This document shows, one piece after another, positions 43,122 to 52,100 of a stretch of DNA of 64,000 nucleotides. Both the position numbers and the translations under genes were made by a program. This DNA comes from Haloarchaeobius sp. FL176 (lineage in GTDB: Archaea > Halobacteriota > Halobacteria > Halobacteriales > Natrialbaceae), in contig NZ_JANJYH010000004.1 of NCBI RefSeq assembly GCF_024609245.1, positions 62,001-126,000 on the forward strand, in the 5' to 3' direction. The notes under the pieces are model-generated. The model searched no databases. It was not told the DNA's origin and worked only from the letters and a program-made list of their open reading frames with translations. How positions within the stretch are numbered: the stretch's first letter is position 1; each line of letters starts with the position of its first letter.

Positions 43122-45578
43122 CTACCGGTCGGGCTCGTACTGGCTCCCGACGACCTCGCGGATCCGTTCTGCGGTGACGGAACCGACGCCGTCGACCTCG
43201 AGCAGCTCGTCCTCGGTGGCCGACAGGGCATCCTCGACGGTGCCGAAGTGCGCGAGCAGCGACCGGGCCGTCACCGGCCCGATGTCCGCGATGGCTCCGA
43301 CGACGTACTCCTGTTGCTCGGTGAGCGTCTTCTTCGCCTTCTCGCCGTGGACCGACACCTCGCGGTCGTTCTTCGTCTGCTCGCGCCCGGCGATGACCGC
43401 GAGCAGGTCGCGGGTGTCGGCCTCGCTCTCGGTGCGGAGGACGCTGACGCCGAAGTCGACCGCGAGCGACGCGAGCGCGCCACGGACCGCGTTCGGGTGG
43501 ATGTCACGCGTGCCGACGAGGCTGTCCGTTCCCTCGATGACGAGCACGGGCCGGGCGTAGTGCCCGGAGAGGTCCCTGAGCTGCTCGAACAGCGAGCGGT
43601 CGCTCCCGGTCAAGGTGTCGAGGAAGTCGGAGACGGACTTGCGCTCGACGGCGACGCGGTCCGAGAGCACGTAGTCACCCACCTCCAGGGTCTCCAGCCG
43701 GGTTGTCACGTCGTCACGCGTCGAGAGGTCGCGGGGAATCGACGAGTCCATCTCACGCTGGTCGATGACGACCTCCGCGAGGTCGTCGTCGGGGTCGGTC
43801 TCGGCTGTGGCGACGACGCCGTCGCTAGCGTCGACCTCGGTTGCTGACTCGCTGCCAGCATCCTCGCTCCCGTCGGTCGCTGTCTCGGACTCGTCGGTAG
43901 CGCCCCCGGACTCGTCGCCGCCGTCCTCGCTCTCGCCCCCGAACTCCTGCAGCCCGGGCTGCATCGCTGCCGCCGCCTCGCCCTCGTCGAACTCGCCGAG
44001 GCTGGTCTGGCCGTCGTCGAGGTCCGCGGCCACCTCGTCGGCGACCCCCTTCAGCTCGCGGAGCTCGGACTCCATCTGCTTCTCCTTGCGACGGGAGATC
44101 CAGAAGTACGCCTCGTCGCGGGTGTCCTCGGCCATGAGGACGACGACGCGGCCCTCGGTCTGCCGCCCGGTCCGGCCCTTGCGCTGGATGGACCGGATGG
44201 CCGTCGGCACCGGCTCGTAGAACAGCACGAGGTCGACCTCGGGAACGTCCAGCCCCTCCTCGGCGACGCTGGTGGAGACGAGCACCTCGAACTCGCCGTC
44301 CTTGAACGCCGAGAGCGCCGCCTGTTGCTCCTTCTGGGTCATTCCGTCGGAGCCCTCCTTGTCGCCCTGGCCGACGAACCGGCGCGTCTCGAAGTGGTTC
44401 GAGAGGAAGTCGGTGAGCGCCTCGGCGGTGTCACGCGACTCGGTGAAGACGATGACGCGCTCGCCGTCCTTGATGCCGAGCGTCTCCGCGAGCAGGATGC
44501 GCGCCTTCCGGTACTTCGGGTGGATGTCGTCGAACGAGTGAGCGCGGCGGATAGCCTCCTCGACCTTCGGCTCCGAGATCATCCGCTGGCTGGCCTTCGA
44601 CGCACCCGACGACCGGGCGGCGTTCTGCTGGCGCTCGAAGTACCGGCAGGTCGCCTCGACCGACTGCGTCTCCACGTACGTGACGGCGGTCCGGAGCTTG
44701 CGGATCTCCGCGAGGAAGCTCATCCCCTCGTAGCCCGCCGACTGGTCGTTGTCCATCATCTGCCGGAGCTGGGCCTGTATCTCGTGTATCTCGCGCTCGG
44801 AGAGGTCCGGCGAGGTCTTTCTGGTGACCCCGAGCTCCTTGAGCTTGCCCAGCCGGTCCGAGATGACGTCGTTGAGCGCGTCGCGTATCTCGATGACCTC
44901 GTCGGGGAGCTGTATCTTCTCCCACTCGACCTCGGTGTCGTGGGTGTACTCGTCGACGTCGGCGTCCTCCTCGGTCATCACCTCGACCTCGCGGATGCCG
45001 AGGTTCTCACAGACCGCCTGTATCTCCTCGGCGTCACCACCGGGCGAGGCGCTCATCCCGGTGACGAGCGGGTCCGCGGCGTCGCCGTGGTAGCGTTCGG
45101 CGATGAAGTTGTAGGCGTAGTCGCCGGTCGCGCGGTGGCACTCGTCGAACGTGATATGGGTCACGTCCCGCAGCGAGATTCGCCCGCCGACGAGGTCGTT
45201 CTCGACGACCTGCGGCGTCGCGATGACTATCGTCGCGTCCTCCCAGAGCGCCGCGCGGTCGTCGGGGCTCACGTCGCCGGTGAACACCACGATCTCGTCG
45301 TCCGGAATCGTCAGCGCCTCGCGGTAGAACTCGGCGTGCTGCTGGACGAGGGGCTTCGTCGGCGCGAGCAGCAGCGACTTCCCGCCGACCTCATCGAGCC
45401 GACGGGCGGTCACCAGCAGGCTGACCGTCGTCTTCCCGAGGCCGGTCGGGAGACAGACGAGGGTGTGGTCCTCGGTCGCGGTACCGGCCAGTCTGAGCTG
45501 GTAGAGCCGTCGTTCGAGGAATCCGGGCGTGAGCAGCGAGTGCTCGATGGACTCCCCGTCGCTGTCCGTCGTCGCCAT
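43122..45578 (-). CDS. hef: Hef nuclease-helicase
   Basis: An 818-residue archaeal Hef (FANCM/XPF-like) protein for replication fork repair. N-terminal SF2 helicase: LPTGLGKTTVSLL (I), FDECHRATGDYAY (II), MSASPGGDAEE (III) and IQRKGRTGRQTEGR (VI). A disordered acidic linker (about residues 520-620) contains QTSLGEF (43989-44009), a PCNA-interacting peptide. Then the XPF nuclease: VVIDQREMDSS and VAVERKSVSDFLDTL (the ERKxxxD core), and a tandem helix-hairpin-helix at the C terminus (VGAIADIGPVTARSLLAHFG). Full length and intact. Confidence 0.95.
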   Translation of the reverse strand: MATTDSDGESIEHSLLTPGFLERRLYQLRLAGTATEDHTLVCLPTGLGKTTVSLLVTARRLDEVGGKSLLLAPTKPLVQQHAEFYREALTIPDDEIVVFTGDVSPDDRAALWEDATIVIATPQVVENDLVGGRISLRDVTHITFDECHRATGDYAYNFIAERYHGDAADPLVTGMSASPGGDAEEIQAVCENLGIREVEVMTEEDADVDEYTHDTEVEWEKIQLPDEVIEIRDALNDVISDRLGKLKELGVTRKTSPDLSEREIHEIQAQLRQMMDNDQSAGYEGMSFLAEIRKLRTAVTYVETQSVEATCRYFERQQNAARSSGASKASQRMISEPKVEEAIRRAHSFDDIHPKYRKARILLAETLGIKDGERVIVFTESRDTAEALTDFLSNHFETRRFVGQGDKEGSDGMTQKEQQAALSAFKDGEFEVLVSTSVAEEGLDVPEVDLVLFYEPVPTAIRSIQRKGRTGRQTEGRVVVLMAEDTRDEAYFWISRRKEKQMESELRELKGVADEVAADLDDGQTSLGEFDEGEAAAAMQPGLQEFGGESEDGGDESGGATDESETATDGSEDAGSESATEVDASDGVVATAETDPDDDLAEVVIDQREMDSSIPRDLSTRDDVTTRLETLEVGDYVLSDRVAVERKSVSDFLDTLTGSDRSLFEQLRDLSGHYARPVLVIEGTDSLVGTRDIHPNAVRGALASLAVDFGVSVLRTESEADTRDLLAVIAGREQTKNDREVSVHGEKAKKTLTEQQEYVVGAIADIGPVTARSLLAHFGTVEDALSATEDELLEVDGVGSVTAERIREVVGSQYEPDR

Positions 45579-45677
45579 CTACCGCGGGTTTGGGCGTCGT
45601 CCGGGTTAAGGGTTCGCCGACCGTGGTGGAAGTGAAACGACGGGGGCGGTGATGGGACGGGACGATGCGCTGGCCCG

Positions 45678-45797
45678 TCAGTCGATGAGCTCGCCGACGA
45701 GTTCCACCAGCAGTTCCTCGTCGCCGACGATGGCGACGACGACGGCGAGCACGAGCAGGACGACGGCGGCCGCGATGACGAGTTCGAGTGTGGTCAT
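45678..45797 (-). CDS. 39-residue single-TM microprotein
   Basis: MTTLELVIAAAVVLLVLAV..., a single hydrophobic helix (residues 5-24), followed by an acidic amphipathic tail GDEELLVELVGELID. It lies alone between hef and the dolichol-kinase-like gene. I know no family; codon use resembles the neighbours. Confidence 0.55.
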   Translation of the reverse strand: MTTLELVIAAAVVLLVLAVVVAIVGDEELLVELVGELID

Positions 45798-45893
45798 GGT
45801 CCACCAGGACGATGTCCGTGCCTCGCCCGTGTAGTTTAGACCTACGTGGCTAGGACACCGCGGGAACCGGGACCGGCGCCGCCGTCGGCCGCG

Positions 45894-46511
45894 TCACACG
45901 AACCCAGTGACGACCGCGTCGACTGGCTCGCCGGTCGCGACGAGCACGGCCGCCGCCGTCGCCGACGCGAGGATGGGGATGGTGAGGTTGTCGTCGATGA
46001 CGTACGTCGCGACGACCGGTTTGACGCCGTCGGCCAACGTCGCGGCCACCGCCGCCGCCACCGCCGCGGCGATAGGCAGGAACGGGACGGCGAACGTCAG
46101 CGAGACGGCGAACATCGTCCCGAGCACGCGCAGCGGCTTGACCCGCCGGAGCTCCCCGGAGCCGAGCAGTCCGCTGATCGGGTCGCCGATGGTCAGCATG
46201 TACATCGCGGGGACGGCCACCTCGGGGACGAACAGGAGGCCGGCGAACGTCCCGCCGAACATGTAGAGCGCGTAGCCCGCGAGGTTCTCCTGTTCGTACT
46301 CCCGGGTGAGCTTCTCGAAGATGGCCCAGTCGAGCCCGACGAACAGCCGGATGACCTCCAGGGTCAGTGCACTGACGGTCGCCAGAACGAGCACGTACCG
46401 GACCACCTGCCAGGGAAGCTCCGGGACGGCGTCGAGCTGGCCGACGACCCACGCAGTCGGCAGTATCGCCCCGCTCGCGTGGACCAGCCGTCTGGCGACC
46501 TCGTCGTCCAT
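45894..46511 (-). CDS. Dolichol kinase-like membrane protein
   Basis: A 205-residue membrane protein with about six TM helices. It fits the dolichol/phytol kinase (CTP-dependent, CDP-alcohol cytidylyltransferase-like) family: RRLVHASGAILP at the start, EVIRLFVGLDWAIFEKLTREYE, MLTIGDPISGLLG (the conserved D-P region) and a late KPVVATYVIDDNLTIPI. It would phosphorylate a polyprenol with CTP for glycan or lipid carrier recycling; this comes from the family. It sits 1 nt from glyS, same strand, suggesting co-transcription. Confidence 0.75.
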   Translation of the reverse strand: MDDEVARRLVHASGAILPTAWVVGQLDAVPELPWQVVRYVLVLATVSALTLEVIRLFVGLDWAIFEKLTREYEQENLAGYALYMFGGTFAGLLFVPEVAVPAMYMLTIGDPISGLLGSGELRRVKPLRVLGTMFAVSLTFAVPFLPIAAAVAAAVAATLADGVKPVVATYVIDDNLTIPILASATAAAVLVATGEPVDAVVTGFV

Positions 46512-46512
46512 C

Positions 46513-48243
46513 TCAGTAGTCGTCGAACGTCGCGTCGCCGGTTCGGAGCGCGGTCAGCGTCTCGACGAGGTCGTCGAGGTCGACCCGGGTCTGGGCCGTG
46601 GAGTCGCGCTCGCGGATGGTCGCCGTGCCCTGCGGGTCGCCGTCGAGGGTGACACAGAACGGGGTGCCGACCTCGTCCTGCCGACGGTAGCGCCGGCCGA
46701 TGGAGCCGGAGTCGTCGTAGGTGACTGACAGGCCCGCGTCACGAAGCTCCTGGGCGACCTCGCGTGCGCGCTCGGGCAGGTCATCTTGATCGGTGAGCGG
46801 GAAGACGCCGACGAACGTCGGGGCGACCTCGGGTTCGAGCGAGAGGTAGTTGCGGTGCTCGCCCTCGACCTCGTCCTCGCTGAAGGCGTGGTGGACGACC
46901 GTGTAGAGCGCGCGGTCGATGCCGAACGACGGCTCGACGACGTGGGGCGTGATGTGCTCGCCCGATTCGGTCACCTCGTCGACGCTGAAGTTCACGTGCT
47001 CGGTCGGTATCTCGTAGGCGTCGCCGTCGACCTCGACGGACACCACGTCGCCGTCGAACGCCGTGCGGTCGCGTTCGGCGAGCGTCTGGAGCGCCTCGGC
47101 GATGCCGGCGGCCGCACCGCCGAACTCCGGGCCGAGGTAGCTCATGTCCGGGTCGACGGTCGCGCGTTCGACCGTCTGCGGCTCGTCGTACTGCTTGAAC
47201 AGCGTGAAGTCGTCGTCGGAGTGCTCGGCGTGCTTCGAGAGGTCGTAGTCGCTGCGGTACGCGAAGCCCGCAAGTTCGATCCAGTCGCCGTCGACCTCCG
47301 CCTCGGCGTCCCAGCAGTCCGCGGCGTAGTGCGCCAGCTCGCCGGGGAGGTGCTGGCGGAGCCGGAACCGCTCCATGTCGACGCCGACGCGGTCGTACCA
47401 CTCCTTCGCGACGCCGAGGTAGTACGCCACCCACTCGTCGCCGATGACGCCCTCGTCGACCGCCTCGCCGATGGTCCACTCGGCCGCCTCCGCGTCGGGG
47501 TCCGCCTGCATCTCCGCGGAGTACAGCGGCGCGGTCACGTCGCGCACCGCGTCGAGGTCCGGCTCGTCCTCCTCGGGGTCGACGAACAGCTCGAGCTCGG
47601 CCTGCGTGAACTCCCGGACCCGGAGCAGCGACTTCCGCGGAGAGATCTCGTTGCGGTACGCGCGACCGATCTGCGTCACACCGAAGGGCAGCTGGTTGCG
47701 GGCGTACTCCTTCAGCTGCGGGAACTCCACGAAGATGCCCTGTGCCGTCTCCGGGCGCAGGTAGCCCGGCTGGGAGGAGCCGGGGCCGATGTTCGTCCCG
47801 AACATCAGGTTGAACGCCGTCACCGTCTGGCCGACGAGCCCGGCACCACAGGACGGGCAGACCAGCTCGTACTCCGCGATGAGCTCCTCGACCTCGGGGA
47901 TCGGGTAGCTCTCGGCCTCCTCGATGTCGGTGTTGTCCTCGATGATGTGGTCGGCACGGTGGCTCTCGCCGCACTCCGGGCACTCGACGAGCATGTCGTC
48001 GAAGCCGTCGAGGTGACCCGACGCCTCGAACACCGGCTCGGGGGCGATGGTCGGCGCGTCGACCTCCAGATTGCCCTCCTGAATGGTGAACCGGTCGCGC
48101 CAGGCGTCCTCGATGTTGCGCTTGAGCGCCGCGCCCTGCGGCCCAAACGTGTAGAAGCCCGAGACACCGCCGTACGCGCCGCTGGCCTGGAAGAAGTAGC
48201 CCCGTCGCTTCGCGAGCTCGACGACGTCCGCCGACTCAGTCAT
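46513..48243 (-). CDS. glyS: Glycyl-tRNA synthetase
   Basis: A 576-residue class II glycyl-tRNA synthetase of the eukaryal/archaeal alpha2 type. Landmarks: AKRRGYFFQASGAYGGVSGFYTFGPQGA (motif 1 region), GYLRPETAQGIFVEF, YRNEISPRKSLLRVREFTQAELE (motif 2), EPSFGIDRALYTVVHHAF (motif 3) and an anticodon-binding domain at the end (TYDDSGSIGRRYRRQDEVGTPFCVTLD). It shares its start region with the end of the upstream CBS gene (8-nt overlap), so it is coupled to it. Confidence 0.96.
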   Translation of the reverse strand: MTESADVVELAKRRGYFFQASGAYGGVSGFYTFGPQGAALKRNIEDAWRDRFTIQEGNLEVDAPTIAPEPVFEASGHLDGFDDMLVECPECGESHRADHIIEDNTDIEEAESYPIPEVEELIAEYELVCPSCGAGLVGQTVTAFNLMFGTNIGPGSSQPGYLRPETAQGIFVEFPQLKEYARNQLPFGVTQIGRAYRNEISPRKSLLRVREFTQAELELFVDPEEDEPDLDAVRDVTAPLYSAEMQADPDAEAAEWTIGEAVDEGVIGDEWVAYYLGVAKEWYDRVGVDMERFRLRQHLPGELAHYAADCWDAEAEVDGDWIELAGFAYRSDYDLSKHAEHSDDDFTLFKQYDEPQTVERATVDPDMSYLGPEFGGAAAGIAEALQTLAERDRTAFDGDVVSVEVDGDAYEIPTEHVNFSVDEVTESGEHITPHVVEPSFGIDRALYTVVHHAFSEDEVEGEHRNYLSLEPEVAPTFVGVFPLTDQDDLPERAREVAQELRDAGLSVTYDDSGSIGRRYRRQDEVGTPFCVTLDGDPQGTATIRERDSTAQTRVDLDDLVETLTALRTGDATFDDY

Positions 48244-49090
48244 ACAGCGCCTCCAGCAAGTCGATGTCCCGGACGATGCCGACGAGCGGCTCGCCGGACA
48301 CCATCGGGACCTGCTCGATGTCGTGCCGGATCATCAGCTGGGCGGCCTCGATGATCGTCTTCTTCGCGGACACCGTGACGATGTCCTCGGTCATGAACTC
48401 GGAGACGGGCGTCGCGGGAATCTCGACGTTCCGGGTCGGCAGGTAGCGGCCACCGACGGCCTTGATGCCCTCCCATGCCCAGTCGTCGTCCTGCCCGGCG
48501 ATGGAGTCGCCGGTGTCGTCCTCGCCCTCGACGATGCGGGCGACCTCGACGATGTCGACCTCGGTGATCATGCCCGCGAGGTCGGTCTCGTCGTCGAGCA
48601 CGACCGCGTACGGAACGTTCGCGTAGTAGAGCTGTCGCTCGACGACCGGCAGCGGCGTGCCGGTGTAGGTGGTGTTCACGTCGCGGGTCGCCACGTCGCC
48701 GACGACCGCGTCCGTCTCGACGTTCTCGCGGGCGATGGCGTGGATGACGTCGGTGATGGTGACGATACCCTCCAGCTCACCGTCGACCACCGGAACCCGG
48801 CGCGCACCCGCCTCCACCATGAGGCGCGCGACCTCGGTGAGGTCCGTCTCCTGGGTCGTCGTCGGCACCTCCTCGTCCATCAGCAGCGCCAGCTGGTCCT
48901 CGTCGGGGCGCTCGATGAGCAGATCGCGCGAGACGAGACCGCGGTACGCCTCGACGCCGTCCGTCTCTTTCACGACCGGGACAGATGAGAAACCGTACTC
49001 CTGGAGATACTCGAGCACGTCGTCGCGGGTGCCCGGCAGCTCGACGGTGACCAACTCTGAGCGGGGCGTCATCGCGTCGGCAACTATCAT
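48236..49090 (-). CDS. Four-CBS-domain protein
   Basis: A 284-residue cytoplasmic protein made of two CBS pairs (repeats near residues 5-60, 70-125, 130-185 and 220-280; e.g. VNTTYTGTPLPVVERQLYYANVPYAVVLDDETDLAGMITEVDIVEV). CBS pairs bind adenosine nucleotides or SAM. It overlaps glyS by 8 nt and is part of a run CBS-glyS-dolichol kinase-like. Specific ligand or target cannot be seen; stand-alone CBS proteins often regulate enzymes or channels. Confidence 0.85.
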   Translation of the reverse strand: MIVADAMTPRSELVTVELPGTRDDVLEYLQEYGFSSVPVVKETDGVEAYRGLVSRDLLIERPDEDQLALLMDEEVPTTTQETDLTEVARLMVEAGARRVPVVDGELEGIVTITDVIHAIARENVETDAVVGDVATRDVNTTYTGTPLPVVERQLYYANVPYAVVLDDETDLAGMITEVDIVEVARIVEGEDDTGDSIAGQDDDWAWEGIKAVGGRYLPTRNVEIPATPVSEFMTEDIVTVSAKKTIIEAAQLMIRHDIEQVPMVSGEPLVGIVRDIDLLEALYD

Positions 49091-49193
49091 ACCGGCGGGA
49101 TACGTGCAAAAGCCGCTTAAAGGCCCTGTTTCTTCGTTGGGCCGTCACACGCGGCACCGACACCCACGGTGGCTGCCAACATGCCCCTCTGCC

Positions 49194-52100
49194 TTACATG
49201 AAGTCCGCGATGCCCGTCTGGCGGTTCGTGTCGTCCTCGAACACCGACGAGAGCGCCTTCTCCAGCTTCTCCAGCCGCTGGACGGTGTACGGCCGGCAGC
49301 CGAACTCCTCGGCCACCATCAGCGCCGTCTGCATGTACTTGTTGACCGACCCCTGGTGGACCGTGAGGTTCACCCGGCCACCACACTCCCGGCAGTCGCC
49401 GGTCAGCGGCATCCGTCGATACTTCTCCCCGCAGTCCAGACACCGCGTCTCCTGCCGCGAGAACGCCCGCAGGTTCCCGATGAGGTCCGGCAGGAAGTGG
49501 TACTCGATGATTCGCTCGGCCACGTCCGTCTCGTCGACCGCCCGGAGCTTCCGCGAGAGGTGTAGCTGGGCGTCCATCTTGTCCTGCATCGAGCCCAGCG
49601 TCTTGTACGCCGACAGCGCCGGCCCCATGTGGATGTCCGTGGTGTCGTGCGTGTGTGCGAAGTCGGTGTACTCCCGCTCCGTGCCGAGCGTCTCCTCGGC
49701 TATCTTCATGATGTCCTCGACCGCCTCCGGGTCCGCCATCTCCCGGGTCGCCTCGTAGAACTCGGTCGGGTACTCCCACATGATGTCCATGTTGTGCGCC
49801 TCGTCGTCGATCTCGGAGGGGTCGATGCGGCTGGACATGACGAGCGGCGCGTCCATCTTCCCGCCCCGCTGGTCCGGCAGGAACGCCTTCGAGAAGTTGA
49901 GCAGGCCGTCGAGCAGGAGCATGACGCAGTCCTCGTCGCCGTCGCACTGGCCACTGAACAGGTCGTTCGTGACCAACGTGTGCGTTTCTTCGACAGTGAG
50001 GCAGTACGTGTGGTCGATCTCAGATTCCACGTACTGAACATCGGTGACCTCGTCGAGCAGCACATCGCCACCGTCACCGAATAGCCGCTGCGAGCGAATC
50101 TCGGTCGACTCGATCACTTCGTTCAGCGTCTCCTCCTTTCGGTCGAGGTGGAAGCCGATCCGCTCCGAGAATCGGACTGCGTTCTCCGATGTAATCTTCA
50201 GAACGTTGGTTTCGAACTCCGGTGAGCCGTCGTAAAACTCCGCAACCACACCGGTGTCTATCGTCCGAGATTCAGTGTAACGGGTCGCCGAGATGCCGAA
50301 CCGCTTGAGAGCAGCTAGGAGATCCTCAGCGAGCGAGTTACTGATAGTGTGGGCCCTGATGTCGACGCGGTCCGAAGACGTAGAGCCATCCCCACTGAAG
50401 TAACCCCTGAGGAAGCCACGGACGACCGGTTTCGGTGACGAGATTACGCAGTCGGGGATGGACTTCGTTTCCGCCCGAGTACCAGCTTCGAATACCTCCT
50501 CGAAAACGGTTGCTATGATGCGGTTCGAGACCGTGACTTTCCATTCGTTCTCCTCGAAAGCTTCGACGCCAAAAGACTGCTCGAAAGTCTCGATAATCTG
50601 GTCGCGAACCTTGGCGTCCGGCGTACAGATAGTCGTCTGATAGTATGATCCGGCTTCCTTTCTGGAGAACCCCTCAGCCGCGTAGTACCCGAGAAGCAGT
50701 CCGAGGTCTTCTGAGACGTGTATATGCCGGTCGACGCTGGTGGAGTCGCGGCGAACGCCAAGTCTAACATCGTCCGGAACCTGCTCAGCCAGATTCTCCG
50801 TCCCGAGTAACTCTGCCAGAACCGAGACGGGTATACTGTTCCGTGAGACCCAATTGTAGACGGTCGATTGACTGACACCCAACGTTTCTGCGGTGGATTT
50901 GCAGTAGCCGGGGCCAGTCGTTGCATCGTCCAGCAGTTGTTTCAGGTTCTCCTCTCCGATGTCACGGATAACTAAGTCCTCGTTCGGAAGCAAGTCGACC
51001 GTGAACAGTTCTTCAAGCAGGTCAAACTCCTGCTCTCGACCGTCGAAACCGATTTCCTCAGGTAACGGGAGCTGGTCGCCTTCGGAGACTGAACTCGCAG
51101 CAACAGACTCAATGCCGTCATTCCAGCGTTGCATCGTATGGTCGGGCGTCACCTCGATTTCCCGTCCACTCCTAGTCGTGATTTGAACCATGTGCTCCAC
51201 CGCTCGATGCTTCGAGATGGAATCGACAGGTCTCCGAACGTTCGCACCGTCTGCGTCGATACTCGGCACGAACACGTTCCCATCGAGTTCCTGCACGAGC
51301 GTCCCGAAGTCGTCCTCCTCGGCGGACTCGGGCTCCAAACGCTCCTCGACGAACGACCGAATCTCGTCGTAGTGCGTCTCGCCGTCCTCGTCCTCGAACC
51401 AGATCTTCGTCTCCGGGTGGAAGCAGTTCCGGCGCTTCGCCGCATGAAAGTACGGATGTGCGTACCCGACTGCCGCGCTCGTGAACCCGACGACGCGCCC
51501 GACCGTCGCGGCGGAGGTGTGGGGAGCCATCCCGAAGACGAGCTCGCCGACGAGCTCCTCGCGCTCGTCCATCTCGTAGAACGGTTCGAGGCCGTAGTAG
51601 GACTCGAGGAGGTCGTCGACGAAGTCGGCGGTCTTGAGCATGTGCTCGGCCGCGCCGTCGGAGAGCACGATATCCTGTACCTTCAGCTCGACGAGCTGGT
51701 CGTCGTGACGGAGCTCGTCGCCGTGGACGTCGGTCTCGTAGCCCAGCGCGCGGAGCTGGTCGGCGGTGACGTCCAGCTCGGTGGCGCGGACGGCGGTGAC
51801 CGGGAGGTCGGTCATGTCGTAGCGGACGGTGCCGTCCTTGAACGCGGTGACGCCGTGTTTCGCGCGGAGGACGCCCTTGGCCATTGGCTCGGGCGTCTTA
51901 TTCGTCGAGGAGAGCCCCTTGACGCCCTTGAGAATCTCGAAGGAGTTCTCGCGTTCGCCGACCTCGTCCATGGCGTCCCAGTACTGCGACTTGAGGTCGA
52001 TCTCGTGGAACTCGACGCTGGTGCCGTCGACCTCGCAGCGGTCGCAGTACACACGGCCGGCGTCGTCGGGTTCGAGCTCCTGCTCGCAGTCGGGGCAGAA

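Noticed and set aside
45660-45850. Plus-strand small open frame MMGRDDALARQSM...
   Set aside because: Ser/Thr-only low-complexity translation; the minus strand gives a clean single-TM microprotein.
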